64,000 nucleotides of DNA from an uncultured Draconibacterium sp. (GCF_963676815.1 NZ_OY781365.1:3630501-3694500), one strand, 5' to 3'; counted from the first letter of the stretch, positions 27,034 through 37,264 are shown. Notes: generated by a model from the letters alone, not told the origin. Program-made: numbers and translations.

Positions 27034-29424
27034 ATGAATATGAAATATCATCCTAAACTAAAATTACTGTGCATTTTTTTATTGGCTTATATGAGTTCTT
27101 TTACACAGGTAAATAATACAGATAGTACGGATAAACTCTGGAAAGCCAATTGGATAAGCTTACCGGGGATTGAAGCAAACGAGTATGGAGTGTATTATTT
27201 CCGAAAAAATATTGAACTCAATTTGCCTCCTGAATCGTTCCCGATACATGTTTCTGCGGACAATCGGTATAAGTTATATGTCAATGAAAAATTGGTTTCA
27301 CTGGGACCTGCAAGAGGAGACTTGTTACATTGGAATTATGAGACCGTAGATTTAGCTCCTTATTTGCATTTGGGTAAAAACGTAGTTGCCGCACAGGTTT
27401 GGAATGAAGGCGAATATCGGGCAGAAGGACACCTTTCGTTAAAAACAGCATTTATCCTTCAGGGTGGGACAACAGAGTCAGAAGTTCTTAATACAAACGA
27501 AACATGGAAGTGTATTCAGGATAATAGTTACAGTCCTTTACCTGTTCAAATGCAAACTTTTTATGTTGCCGGACCAGGAGAAAAGGTAACTATGGCTTCA
27601 CATCTCAAAAACTGGAAGACGGTTTCGTGTGATGAAACAGAATGGAAAGCTTCACAAGCACTTTTCCCCGGACTCCCAAAAAATATTTTAGGATTTCCCG
27701 GTGTATTGGATAGTTGGCTGTTGGTGCCGTCTTCACTGCCGCAAATGGAACTTAAAGAACAACGGCTTCAAAAGCTAAGACAAGCAGAAGGTATTTCGGT
27801 TCCATCAACCTTTCCTGTAACTCAAACAAGAATCACTATTCCTTCCAACAAGACGGTTTCGCTCTTGCTGGATCAAACTTTCCTTACAAATGCATATCCA
27901 ACACTTGTTTTTAGTGGAGGGAAAGATGGAATTATTGCAATCGGATATCAGGAAGCCTTGTTTTCAGAATATCCTGAAAAAGGTAACCGAAATGAAGTGA
28001 TAGGCAAAACGTTAATAGGCCGTGTAGATAGTATTATTTCAGATGGCTCTGAAAAACAGGTTTTTACCACAATGAACTACCGGACATATCGCTACCTTCA
28101 ATTAAAGATTACGACCAAAGAATCGCCGCTTGTGTTAGACGATATTTACGGCACTTTTACCGGCTATCCGTTTCAATTCAACGCAAAATTGGAATCTGAT
28201 AATCCGGAACTTCAAAAGATGATGGAAATTGGCTGGCGTTCTGCCCGCTTGTGTGCTATGGAAACTTATATGGATTGCCCTTATTACGAGCAACTACAGT
28301 ATATTGGCGATGGTAGGATTCAGGCCCTGGTTTCTTTATACAACAGCGGAGATGACCGTTTGTTGCGAAATGCCTTAAATCAGATGTATTATTCGCAACA
28401 GCCCGAAGGAGTTACAGCCAGCCGTCATCCTTCGGTAACGCCACAATATATTTCAACATTTTCTTTGTGGTACATTGCCATGCTTCACGACTACATGATG
28501 TATGGTGGTGACAATGAATTTGTGAAAGATAAACTTCAGAGTACACGAAATGTATTGGAATTCTTTAAGCGATATCAAGCTGAAGATGGTTCTTTGAGAG
28601 ATGTTCCGTACTGGACTTTTACCGACTGGGTTGATGCTGAAGGCTGGGGAGAAGGAATACCACCAATGGGAAAAGATGGATGTTCATCTTCACTGGACTT
28701 GCAGCTATTGTGGGCTTATCAGGTTGCAGCTAGTCTCGAACACAATTTGGGATTGGAAGAGCTTGCAGCGGATTACACGAAAAAGGCCGAGCAATTAAAA
28801 AAGACAATCAAAGCAAAATACTGGGATGAAAAAAAGCAATTATTCGCCGATAGAATAGAGAAAGATTTGTTTTCGCAACATGCCAGTATTTTGGCGATCC
28901 TTACGGGAACCGTAAGTTCTGAAGAGGCTAAAGACATGGCACAAAAGATTGTGTCTGATTCAACACTGGCACCAGCTTCTATCTATTTTAAATTTTACCT
29001 GCATCAGGCATTGACAAAAGCAGGTTTCGGAAACGACTACCTGAGTTGGTTGGGGAAATGGAGAGAAAACATGGATATGGGCTTAACAACCTGGGCTGAG
29101 ACTTCTGAAGTGAACGATACCCGTTCTGATTGCCATGCCTGGGGTTCAAGCCCGAATATCGAGTTTTTCAGAATTATTCTGGGAATTGATAGTGATGCCC
29201 CCGGTTTTTCAAAAGTAAAGATTGAGCCCCATCTTGGTGGATTAAAAGAAATTGGAGGAGAAATGCCGCATCCAAACGGAAAAATTAAAGTAAAATATTC
29301 GCATTCAGAGAATAGCCTGAGAGCCACTATTGATTTACCTGTAAATACATCTGGTGTTTTTGTCTGGGATGGTAAAACCTACGAGTTAAAATCTGGAAAC
29401 AATTCACTTAAACTTTATGAATAA
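27034..29424 (+). CDS. GH78-like alpha-L-rhamnosidase
   Basis: 796 residues with a signal peptide (about 1-27, ending SFTQ). An N-terminal carbohydrate-binding jelly-roll (VSADNRYKLYVNEKLVSLGPARGD) is followed by an (alpha/alpha)6 barrel. The family block MDCPYYEQLQYIGDGRIQAL (about residues 413-432) carries the general acid Glu, and TTWAETSEVNDTRSDCHAWGSSPNIEF is the second catalytic block. GH78 enzymes release terminal alpha-L-rhamnose. Together with GH79 this suggests Rha-GlcA caps on the substrate. The last base of its stop codon is the first base of the next gene (TAATG). Confidence 0.82.
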   Translation: MNMKYHPKLKLLCIFLLAYMSSFTQVNNTDSTDKLWKANWISLPGIEANEYGVYYFRKNIELNLPPESFPIHVSADNRYKLYVNEKLVSLGPARGDLLHWNYETVDLAPYLHLGKNVVAAQVWNEGEYRAEGHLSLKTAFILQGGTTESEVLNTNETWKCIQDNSYSPLPVQMQTFYVAGPGEKVTMASHLKNWKTVSCDETEWKASQALFPGLPKNILGFPGVLDSWLLVPSSLPQMELKEQRLQKLRQAEGISVPSTFPVTQTRITIPSNKTVSLLLDQTFLTNAYPTLVFSGGKDGIIAIGYQEALFSEYPEKGNRNEVIGKTLIGRVDSIISDGSEKQVFTTMNYRTYRYLQLKITTKESPLVLDDIYGTFTGYPFQFNAKLESDNPELQKMMEIGWRSARLCAMETYMDCPYYEQLQYIGDGRIQALVSLYNSGDDRLLRNALNQMYYSQQPEGVTASRHPSVTPQYISTFSLWYIAMLHDYMMYGGDNEFVKDKLQSTRNVLEFFKRYQAEDGSLRDVPYWTFTDWVDAEGWGEGIPPMGKDGCSSSLDLQLLWAYQVAASLEHNLGLEELAADYTKKAEQLKKTIKAKYWDEKKQLFADRIEKDLFSQHASILAILTGTVSSEEAKDMAQKIVSDSTLAPASIYFKFYLHQALTKAGFGNDYLSWLGKWRENMDMGLTTWAETSEVNDTRSDCHAWGSSPNIEFFRIILGIDSDAPGFSKVKIEPHLGGLKEIGGEMPHPNGKIKVKYSHSENSLRATIDLPVNTSGVFVWDGKTYELKSGNNSLKLYE

Positions 29425-30590
29425 TGAAGATAGTAACACATTTGACAGCAATCGTTTTATTATTCATGTACTGTTCCATTTCTAAAAAGAACGAACAGCA
29501 GACAGATAATAAATTAAGATATAATTCAATTAGACCTGGGCAAACTTATTTGGATACTGAAGGAAAACCAATTCAGGCTCATGGCTTTTCTGTTTTTTAT
29601 AAAGATGGAACTTATTACTGGTACGGTGAGAATAAAGAAAAGACAGTTGAAGGTAGTAATGTTTGGACTTGGGGAATTCGTTGCTATACTTCCACCGATT
29701 TTTATAATTGGGAAGACCGCGGACTTATAATTGAACCGGATACCTTGAATCCTTATTCTCCGTTAAATCCATCTCAGGGAATAGATCGGCCACATATTAT
29801 ATTCAATGAAGCGACACAGAAATATGTTTGTTGGATAAAAGTAATGGGTGAAGATGGACAATTTATGACGGTCTTAACAGCAGATAATTTTTTTGGTCCT
29901 TATGAGATTGTTCAAAAAGCAATACGACCAAATGGTTTTGAAGCTGGCGATTTTGATTTGTTCGTGGATGAAGAAACTGGAAAGGGATACATTTGGCACG
30001 AACGGCCACATTATGAAATGATTTGTGCTGAATTAACAGATGATTTTATTTCTGTGAATGGTAAGTTCTCAGTGCATTATTCAGGTTTAATTCCACCTGA
30101 TACAAGAGAAGCACCAACACATTTCGTAGCCCAAGGTAAACATTACATGTACACCTCGGGTACTACGGGGTATTCTCCTAACCAATCATTAATTTCAATT
30201 TTTGAAGATTACCATGGTGAATATATCGATCTTGGAAATCCACATCCGGCCGATACGACATTTAGTTCGTATTGTTCGCAGATTACCGAGGTTATTAAAA
30301 TACCTGGTAAAAAGAACCTTTATGTTGTCATGGCTGACAGGTGGATGCCTGAATGGTGTGGGACGGACGAGCCCCGAAGAGAAGTTGAACGAATCAGAAA
30401 TCGATTCTTAGGTCATAAACCCGATCCTTTAAATTTTGATGAAGTGAAATTGATGGACAGAACAGGAGAAAAACGTTCGGATTGGGATGTACGTGATAAA
30501 GCAACATATGTGTGGTTGCCCATTATTTGGGAAAGTGGCGTGCCAAATATTTATTGGAAAGATGAATGGAAACTTGAAGATTTTAAATAA
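29424..30590 (+). CDS. GH43-type five-bladed propeller glycosidase lipoprotein
   Basis: 388 residues, lipoprotein-like signal (MKIVTHLTAIVLLFMYC, Cys at 17). The propeller strands are recognisable: QAHGFSVFYKDGTYYWYGENKE, WTWGIRCYTSTDFYNWEDRGL, IDRPHIIFNEATQKYVCWIKV, GDFDLFVDEETGKGYIWHERP and REAPTHFVAQGKHYMYTSGTTGYSPN. This sequence style is that of the GH43 subgroup with exo-beta-1,3-galactanase or galactosidase members rather than classical arabinofuranosidases. Assignment to a subfamily is tentative. Translationally coupled to the rhamnosidase gene. Confidence 0.75.
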   Translation: MKIVTHLTAIVLLFMYCSISKKNEQQTDNKLRYNSIRPGQTYLDTEGKPIQAHGFSVFYKDGTYYWYGENKEKTVEGSNVWTWGIRCYTSTDFYNWEDRGLIIEPDTLNPYSPLNPSQGIDRPHIIFNEATQKYVCWIKVMGEDGQFMTVLTADNFFGPYEIVQKAIRPNGFEAGDFDLFVDEETGKGYIWHERPHYEMICAELTDDFISVNGKFSVHYSGLIPPDTREAPTHFVAQGKHYMYTSGTTGYSPNQSLISIFEDYHGEYIDLGNPHPADTTFSSYCSQITEVIKIPGKKNLYVVMADRWMPEWCGTDEPRREVERIRNRFLGHKPDPLNFDEVKLMDRTGEKRSDWDVRDKATYVWLPIIWESGVPNIYWKDEWKLEDFK

Positions 30591-30602
30591 ACAAATAGCA
30601 TT

Positions 30603-32954
30603 ATGCGAAAAATTATATTACTAAGTTTAATTATGCTTGTTGGAATCAATTTTATTTCAGCGCAACTACCAGCCTATAAAAACAAAGGGCTTTCTCCCGA
30701 AGAACGTGCTAATGATTTGTTAAAACAGATGACTGTGGGGGAAAAAATTGCCCAAATGCAATGTTTGTGGAGGGGAGAACCCAGTAAAAAATCATTATTT
30801 AACAATGGCGTTTTTGATGCGGAGAAGGCGCGAGAACTTCTTCCAAACAGCATTGGTAGTATAGCCCGGATTAATGAAGATATGAGACCTGGCGCTGTTG
30901 GTGCACATCCGACATTGCCGCCGGCAGATGCCGCCAGGCAATACAACAAAGTGCAGAAATATTTTATCGAGGAAACCCGTCTTGGAATTCCGGTATTGAT
31001 TCATGAAGAAGGATTGCATGGACAACAAGCTACTGAGGCAACAAGTTTTCCCGCTCCCATAGGTTTAGCTAGTTCATGGAATGAAGATTTGATACATGAT
31101 ATCTACTCAATTGTTGCCAAAGAAATTCGTTATCGGGGGGGAAGCCAGGTATTGGCTCCGGTAGTTGATGTTGTGCGGGATCCGCGGTGGGGGCGCACCG
31201 AAGAAACAATGGGCGAGGATCCTTTCCTGATATCAAGATTGGGTGTAGCACAGGTAAAAGCATATCAGGGTGATGGTATTTATTTGGATGGCGATCATGT
31301 TGGGGCGACATTAAAGCACTTTGGAGTACATGGACAAAGTGAAGGAGGAAGCAACACTGCTCCCAGCAATATCGACGAAAGAACAGCTCGGGAAGTGTTT
31401 TTTAAACCATTTCAGGCTTGCATTAAGGAAGCCAGGCCAATGAACATTATGGTTACATACAACGAATTATGGGGAATACCAGCCCATGCCAATAAAAAGC
31501 TACTCAAAGACATTTTACGGGATGACTTTGGATTTGAGGGAGTAGTAGTTTCTGATTATTACGGAATTAGCAATTTGGTTGACATCGACAAAGTAACTCC
31601 GTCAAAGGCAGAGGCTGGTTACCTGGCATTTAAAGCAGGAGTTGATATTGAATTGCCCGACTATTTTGGTTATCAGAATTTAGTGGCGTTGGTTAAAGAA
31701 GGTAAAATAAAAGAATCAGAAATTGATGAAAAGGTTAAAAGCATTTTAATTGAAAAGTTTCGTTTGGGACTGTTTGACCGTCCATATGTAAATGCAGACA
31801 AAGCTGAACAATTTGTTGGTTGCGAAGCAAACAGGGAGGTTGCTTATAAAGCTGCTGCCGAATCAATGGTATTATTGAAAAACGAAAAAGATTTTCTGCC
31901 ACTAAACAAAGATGCGATAAAGACGATTGCTTTTATTGGCCCCAATGCCGACCGATGTATTTTGGGAGGCTATTCATCTTCACCAAAACAGTGTATCTCA
32001 CCATTACAGGCTATTAGGGAAAAATATGGAGATAAAATGAACATACTTTATGCCGAGGGTTGCCGTATCACTGATGTCAACAGTCCTTTTCCGGAAGTGA
32101 TCAGATTGGTGCCAAGGGAAGATAATGATGTGAGAATAACAGAGGCTGTAGAAGTAGCAAAACAAGCGGATGTTGTTGTACTATTTGTCGGTTCGAATGA
32201 AGCAGTTGCGCGCGAAGCATACGGCCCTACCGCCCCCGGTGATATGCCAACTCTTGAACTACTGAATGGTCAGAATGAACTGATTGAACAAATCGTTGCC
32301 CTGGGGAAACCAACCTGTGCGTTTGTAAATAGTGGTCAACCTTTGAGTATAGGAAATCTTGCTGAAGCTGTCCCTGCGGTGATGCAGTGTTGGTTTTTAG
32401 GACAGGAAGGTGGCTACGCAATTGTAGATGCTTTGTTTGGCGATATTAATCCAAGTGGCAAGTTACCAATAACTTTCCCTCGAAGTGCAGGACATATTCC
32501 ATCCTATTATGCTTATAAACCTTCCTCGCGCAGGGGGTACAATTTAGGCTTGGATGTTACTCCCTTATTCCCGTTTGGATATGGTCTGAGTTACACAACA
32601 TTTGAATATTCAAACCTGAAAATCAGCAGTCCAACCATCACAAAAGAGGATTCGGTTGAAGTAAGCGTTGACGTAACGAACACCGGGAGTCGACGGGGGG
32701 CAGAAGTGGTTCAGTTATATATTCGCGACGAATATTCATCAGTAACCAGACCTGTTAAAGAGCTGAAAGGATTTGAAAAACTGTGGTTGGAGCCCGGACA
32801 AACTCAAACAGTAACATTTGCGATCACTCCTGACTTACTGGCTTTTTACGATGGTAATATGAATTGGGTGGTTGAACCGGGAGACTTTTCAATTATGGTA
32901 GGTACTTCATCTGATAATGTTGATAACCTTAAGTTAAGCGTCACGGATTATTAA
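30603..32954 (+). CDS. GH3 beta-glycosidase
   Basis: 783 residues with a signal peptide ending at FISA-Q (residue 20). The GH3 N-terminal barrel (about 40-370) has the nucleophile Asp near residue 318 in GVVVSDYYGISNL and the block DPRWGRTEETMGEDP. The alpha/beta sandwich (about 405-625) contains FVGSNEAVAREAYGP, and a fibronectin-III-like C-terminus (about 680-775) has VTNTGSRRGAEVVQLYIRD. Complete and intact. Usual activities are beta-glucosidase or beta-xylosidase; the glycan context does not decide which. Confidence 0.92.
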   Translation: MRKIILLSLIMLVGINFISAQLPAYKNKGLSPEERANDLLKQMTVGEKIAQMQCLWRGEPSKKSLFNNGVFDAEKARELLPNSIGSIARINEDMRPGAVGAHPTLPPADAARQYNKVQKYFIEETRLGIPVLIHEEGLHGQQATEATSFPAPIGLASSWNEDLIHDIYSIVAKEIRYRGGSQVLAPVVDVVRDPRWGRTEETMGEDPFLISRLGVAQVKAYQGDGIYLDGDHVGATLKHFGVHGQSEGGSNTAPSNIDERTAREVFFKPFQACIKEARPMNIMVTYNELWGIPAHANKKLLKDILRDDFGFEGVVVSDYYGISNLVDIDKVTPSKAEAGYLAFKAGVDIELPDYFGYQNLVALVKEGKIKESEIDEKVKSILIEKFRLGLFDRPYVNADKAEQFVGCEANREVAYKAAAESMVLLKNEKDFLPLNKDAIKTIAFIGPNADRCILGGYSSSPKQCISPLQAIREKYGDKMNILYAEGCRITDVNSPFPEVIRLVPREDNDVRITEAVEVAKQADVVVLFVGSNEAVAREAYGPTAPGDMPTLELLNGQNELIEQIVALGKPTCAFVNSGQPLSIGNLAEAVPAVMQCWFLGQEGGYAIVDALFGDINPSGKLPITFPRSAGHIPSYYAYKPSSRRGYNLGLDVTPLFPFGYGLSYTTFEYSNLKISSPTITKEDSVEVSVDVTNTGSRRGAEVVQLYIRDEYSSVTRPVKELKGFEKLWLEPGQTQTVTFAITPDLLAFYDGNMNWVVEPGDFSIMVGTSSDNVDNLKLSVTDY

Positions 32955-32978
32955 AAAGAAATAACAAACGAATCAATT

Positions 32979-33983
32979 ATGAAACAACAACTAGTGTATC
33001 GTTTATTTCTTCTCGTTTCCCTGTTCTCCAGTCATACAACAACTGCACAGATGGAGAATATTGATCGAATAATGGACCAATTAACGCTTGAAGAAAAAGC
33101 ATCACTTTGTGCCGGAAAAGATATGTGGCATACGCAGGAAATCGAAAGACTAGGAATTCCGTCAATTTTTATGACTGATGGTCCACACGAAGTTCGGATT
33201 AATGAAGGGACGGACTTCACAACGCCTAGTGTTAAAGCAACCTGCTTTCCTACTGCCTCACTTGCCGCTTCAACCTGGGACAAAGACTTGCTTTATAAAA
33301 TGGGGGAAGCATTGGGAAAAGAAGCCAGTTATTATGGCGTGAAAATATTATTGGGACCCGGAACAAATATTAAAAGGTCGCCGCTTGGCGGTAGAAATTT
33401 TGAATATTTTTCAGAAGACCCAATCGTATCTGGGAAACTGGAAGCTGGCTATATTAATGGTGTACAATCGACGGGTGTTGGAACTTCAGTAAAACATTTT
33501 GCTGCCAATAATCAGGAATATGAGCACATGCTGATGAGTTCTGAAGTGGATGAACGAACACTACGTGAAATTTATCTCAGAGCCTTTGAAATTGCGGTTA
33601 AAGAATCCCAACCTACATCGGTAATGTGTGCTTACAATAAAGTAAATGGCACCTACTGTACGGAAAACGAGTGGCTCATTTCAGATATTCTGCGAAATGA
33701 ATTTGGTTTTAAAGGTTTGACTGTAACCGATTGGGGTGCTGTTAATGAACGGGTTGCATGAATAAAGGCCGGCCTCGATCTTCAGATGCCAGGCGATGGT
33801 GGGATCTTTGGCGGTTTAGACTATACAATGAGCCGTAATGTTGTTGTCCAGTTTCAGGTAACAAACTTCCTTGACCAACGAGGAATTAAAGGAGACCTTG
33901 TAAATGCAATGCAAATGACGCAGGAACCGGATGCAGGAACGGGTGTAGTTGCCTCTGCAATTCGCCACATCAATACGAATTAA
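32979..33983 (+). pseudogene. Broken GH3 gene: in-frame TGA and chimeric 3' end
   Basis: Codons 1-260 encode the N-terminal GH3 domain (signal peptide, SIFMTDGPHEVRI, PLGGRNFEYFSEDP, GVGTSVKHFAANNQEYE, nucleophile region KGLTVTDWGAVNERVA). A TGA at 33759-33761 then stops it. The same frame continues with IKAGLDLQMPGDGG, the expected next GH3 block, so the stop is a nonsense change, possibly GGA to TGA. After GDGG the frame no longer looks like GH3 (GLDYTMSRNVVVQFQVTNFLDQRG ... VVASAIRHINTN) and ends at 33983. That tail looks more like the end of a TonB-dependent receptor, which is a weak impression. About 500 residues of a normal GH3 are absent. Confidence 0.8.
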
Positions 33984-34030
33984 CAATCGACTTTAAGTTT
34001 TAATCATATAATAATAAAAAAAAGAGAATT

Positions 34031-34411
34031 ATGAAAAAAGTGATGATGATTTTTGTAGCCGGATTGATAATGATGCTGGCTAACCTGAACGTAAATGCTC
34101 AGGATGAAAAAGATTATTTCGTTGGGAAATGGGATATTCTGGTAGAAGGAACGCCAAGTGGCGATACCCATAATGCCCTGATTTTGAAACGAGGAGAAGA
34201 TGGCAACCTGACAGGTACTTTTCAGTCGGAAGGCAAAGAACCAACAAAAATTACGCGTGTTGAAGAATCAGCAAATGAAGTAACAGTATATTTTTTAGCA
34301 AGTGGCTACGATGTGTATCTGGACATGGAAAAGATCGACGAAGATAAGATGGAAGGTTCCATGATGGATATGTTTGATTGTTATGCAACCCGTGTAAAAG
34401 AAGAAAAGTAA
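34031..34411 (+). CDS. Small secreted beta-barrel-like protein of unknown function
   Basis: 126 residues: signal peptide (MKKVMMIFVAGLIMMLANLN, cleavage near VNAQ) then about 100 residues with alternating strands (FVGKWDILVEGTPSG, ALILKRGEDGNLTGTFQSEG, VTVYFLASGYDVYLDMEKID). The W-D-x-x-V-E-G-T-P-x-G-D start is seen in small lipocalin-like proteins that accompany polysaccharide loci. Last gene before a strong terminator, so it closes the operon. No function proposed. Confidence 0.75.
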   Translation: MKKVMMIFVAGLIMMLANLNVNAQDEKDYFVGKWDILVEGTPSGDTHNALILKRGEDGNLTGTFQSEGKEPTKITRVEESANEVTVYFLASGYDVYLDMEKIDEDKMEGSMMDMFDCYATRVKEEK

Positions 34412-34422
34412 AAAGTAATTTT

Positions 34423-34460
34423 AAGCAGGTAGTTTCTCGAGGGGTAACTACCTGCTTTTT
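34423..34460 (+). terminator. Strong intrinsic terminator closing the enzyme operon
   Basis: A 12-bp perfect stem (AAGCAGGTAGTT at 34423-34434, AACTACCTGCTT at 34446-34457) is followed by a T run. Confidence 0.92.
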
Positions 34461-34604
34461 ACTTCTTCAAATATATTCAATGCTCTATTTCGAAAAGAAG
34501 CGATAATGGATTTTTCTATTCAGTCAAAACTATTCTTTCAAAGACAACATGAATACCAGCGAAGTAATTACTAATTAATATTCACTTATTCGATAAAAAA
34601 TATA

Positions 34605-34781
34605 ATGAAACAGATAAAAGTATTCATAATGCTGTCCGTGTTTGTCTTTAGCTCAATATACTTGAAGGCACAGGAAAATACGCAGCCACTGAAACCGGTT
34701 GGAAAGCCAGGAAAGACTGTTTTAACTGCTAGTGCCAGCGGATTGAATCCTGATGAAGTAACAATATTAATAGAGCGATAA
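34605..34781 (+). pseudogene. Short secreted ORF, probable N-terminal remnant (58 aa)
   Basis: ATG at 34605 opens a 58-residue frame: signal peptide (MKQIKVFIMLSVFVFSSIYL, KAQ) then a Pro/Lys-rich stretch (PLKPVGKPGKTVL) ending ILIER. A signal peptide with only about 35 mature residues just in front of the GH2 gene suggests either a tiny exported peptide or the leftover start of a deleted exported protein. I favour the latter because of the nearby gene decay. Confidence 0.4.
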
Positions 34782-34801
34782 TTAACTATAAATATAATCC
34801 A

Positions 34802-37264
34802 ATGATGTATAAGAATCTAAAACACTTAGTGCTAGCAAGTATTGTTTGTTTGTCTACTATACAACTATTTGCACAGAATAATATAAATGATCGAGAAAGC
34901 CTTTTTGATTATGGTTGGTCTTTCAAGTTAGACACAATTTCTTCCGGCCCGGAAAATCCTGATTATGATGTTTCAGGTTGGAGAAGAGTTAATTTACCTC
35001 ATGATTGGAGTAATGAGGACGTTGCGGTTCAAATTCCCGATTCGATCGTCGGTCCTTTTTCCCGAAATTCACCGGGTGGAACCTTTGATGGTTTCACTTT
35101 TGGCGGAACAGGTTGGTATCGTAAATCTTTTGTTTTATCGAAAGAAGATGAAGGGAAGAAAGTGTTTATCAAATTTGATGGAGTTTACATGAATTCTGAT
35201 GTCTGGATTAACGGACATCATTTAGGTAACCATCCTTATGGGTATACGCCGTTTAATTATGAACTCACGCCTTTTCTTAAGTCGGTAGGAGAAAGTAATG
35301 TGCTTTCTGTTCGGGTAAAGAATGAAGGAAAAAACAGCCGTTGGTATGCCGGTTCCGGCATCTACCGCGATGTGAAACTGGTGGTTGTAAATCCGGTGCA
35401 TATTGACCTTTGGGGTCTGTATCTAACAACACCTCAGGTTTCGGAGATGCAGGCTACGGTAAATCTGACAACAACCATTGTTAATACAGGAGGTCGTGAT
35501 GAGAAATTAGATTTGAAGCTCAAAGTCAGGGATTCAAAAGGAGAAATTGTAGCTACAAAAGTAAGTCGGTTTGAACTTGGTGTGAATGACACCATAGACG
35601 TCACCCAAACCCTAACAATAGAAAAACCCTTATTATGGTCAGCCGAATCCCCGAATCTTTACACTGCTGAAATTAGCCTAATCAAAAAAGAGAAGGGGGT
35701 AGACAAAGTAGCTGTTTCCTTTGGAATCCGGAATATTCAGATTAGTGCCAAAGACGGATTACTGGTAAATGGCATACCGACACTTTTAAAAGGAGGTTGC
35801 ATTCACCACGATAATGGGCCTTTGGGAGCTGTATCAATAGAGGCAGCAGAAGAGCGAAAAATAAAATTATTAAAGGAGAGTGGCTTTAATGCGGTGAGGA
35901 TGAGTCATAACCCTCCATCTAAAATTCTTTTGGACGTATGTGACAGATTAGGGATGTATGTTATTGATGAGGCTTTCGACGCATGGGAGAAAACTAAATT
36001 TACGGATGATTATCATCTGTATTTCGAGAATAACTGGAATAAGGATCTGACGGCAATGGTTCTTCGTGACCGTAATCATCCTTCTATCATACTCTGGAGT
36101 ATTGGTAATGAAATCAGAGAGCGGGCTTCAGAGAGAGGTTTGGAAATTACTCAAATGCTAAAGAATCGGGTGAAGGAACTTGATTCTTCCAGAATGGTTA
36201 CTGAAGCAGTTTGCGACTTTTGGGATGCACGCAGAACCTATAATTGGGAAGAGCATACACCGGCTATTTTTGATATCCTTGATGTTGGTGGATACAACTA
36301 TATGGATGAAAAGTATCTGGCAGACCATGCAAAGTATCCTGACAGGATCATGTTGGGAACTGAATCCTACGCGTCAAAGTCTTATGAAATATGGCAAATG
36401 ATGCAAAAATACCCCTATCTGGTTGGCGATTTTGTTTGGACTGCAATGGATTATCGAGGAGAAGCAGGATGTGCAAATACCGGATTTATTAAAGGGAATC
36501 AAAAAAAGATATTCGTACAATGGCCATGGTTCAATGCATTTTGCGGAGATCTGGATTTTGTTGGACATAAAAAGCCACAGTCCTATTACAGAGATGTGGT
36601 TTGGGATCGCAGTCAAATAGAAATGATGGTTCAGAAGCTTGAAGTGCCGGAGGGTATGAGGTATTACGTGAATAATTGGGGATGGCCGGATGAATTGAAA
36701 AGTTGGACATGGCCAGGCTCTGAAGGCGATACGTTGCAGGTTCGAGTGTATACAAAGAGTAAATTGGTGAAGCTCGAATTGAATGGAAAACTGATGGCTG
36801 AACAAGCGATAGCAGATAATTCGATAACAGCGCTTTTTAATGTGCCTTATCAACCGGGTACATTGGTTGCCAAAGCATATGAGAATGGAAAGGAAGTATC
36901 GTCAACAATACTAAAAACTGTTGGAAAACCCGCGGCCATTCAGCTGATTGCAGACCGAACTACCATAAAAGCGAATCGGAATGATTTGGCTTATGTTTCA
37001 GTTGAAATTGTAGATACAGAAGGCAATCTTGTTCCTTATGCCGATGATATCGAGATCAAATACACAATCACTGGTCAGGGCGAAATTGCGGGAGTTGGTA
37101 ATGGAAATCCGAAAGATGTTTCCAGTTTTCAGCAACCTAAAAAGAAAGTTTGGCATGGTAAAGGGCTGGCGATTGTTAGACCAAATGGACCAGCAGGCAA
37201 AATAAAACTTACTGCTAAAGCCAAAGGATTAAAAGAAGGCTCAATAGATATCATCACACAATAG
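34802..37264 (+). CDS. GH2 beta-galactosidase-like glycosidase, intact copy
   Basis: 820 residues with a signal peptide (about 1-24, ending LFAQ). Jelly-roll domain (VNLPHDWSNED, WYRKSFVLS, DGVYMNSDVWINGHHLG), immunoglobulin-like domain, then a TIM barrel with VRMSHNPPSKILLDVCDRLG, acid/base Glu in DRNHPSIILWSIGNEI and nucleophile Glu in LGTESYASKS. C-terminal DUF4982-type and immunoglobulin-like domains follow (TLQVRVYTKSKLVKLELNGK; KGLAIVRPNGPAGKIKL). Most such enzymes are exo-beta-galactosidases; beta-glucuronidase activity is also found in GH2. It is the full-length relative of the GH2 pseudogene at 48.8-51.1 kb. Confidence 0.92.
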   Translation: MMYKNLKHLVLASIVCLSTIQLFAQNNINDRESLFDYGWSFKLDTISSGPENPDYDVSGWRRVNLPHDWSNEDVAVQIPDSIVGPFSRNSPGGTFDGFTFGGTGWYRKSFVLSKEDEGKKVFIKFDGVYMNSDVWINGHHLGNHPYGYTPFNYELTPFLKSVGESNVLSVRVKNEGKNSRWYAGSGIYRDVKLVVVNPVHIDLWGLYLTTPQVSEMQATVNLTTTIVNTGGRDEKLDLKLKVRDSKGEIVATKVSRFELGVNDTIDVTQTLTIEKPLLWSAESPNLYTAEISLIKKEKGVDKVAVSFGIRNIQISAKDGLLVNGIPTLLKGGCIHHDNGPLGAVSIEAAEERKIKLLKESGFNAVRMSHNPPSKILLDVCDRLGMYVIDEAFDAWEKTKFTDDYHLYFENNWNKDLTAMVLRDRNHPSIILWSIGNEIRERASERGLEITQMLKNRVKELDSSRMVTEAVCDFWDARRTYNWEEHTPAIFDILDVGGYNYMDEKYLADHAKYPDRIMLGTESYASKSYEIWQMMQKYPYLVGDFVWTAMDYRGEAGCANTGFIKGNQKKIFVQWPWFNAFCGDLDFVGHKKPQSYYRDVVWDRSQIEMMVQKLEVPEGMRYYVNNWGWPDELKSWTWPGSEGDTLQVRVYTKSKLVKLELNGKLMAEQAIADNSITALFNVPYQPGTLVAKAYENGKEVSSTILKTVGKPAAIQLIADRTTIKANRNDLAYVSVEIVDTEGNLVPYADDIEIKYTITGQGEIAGVGNGNPKDVSSFQQPKKKVWHGKGLAIVRPNGPAGKIKLTAKAKGLKEGSIDIITQ

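Noticed and set aside
33759..33761. TGA in the GH3 gene as a recoded selenocysteine codon
   Set aside because: GH3 proteins have no selenocysteine at this position, no stem-loop typical of insertion elements is visible, and the rest of the gene is missing anyway.
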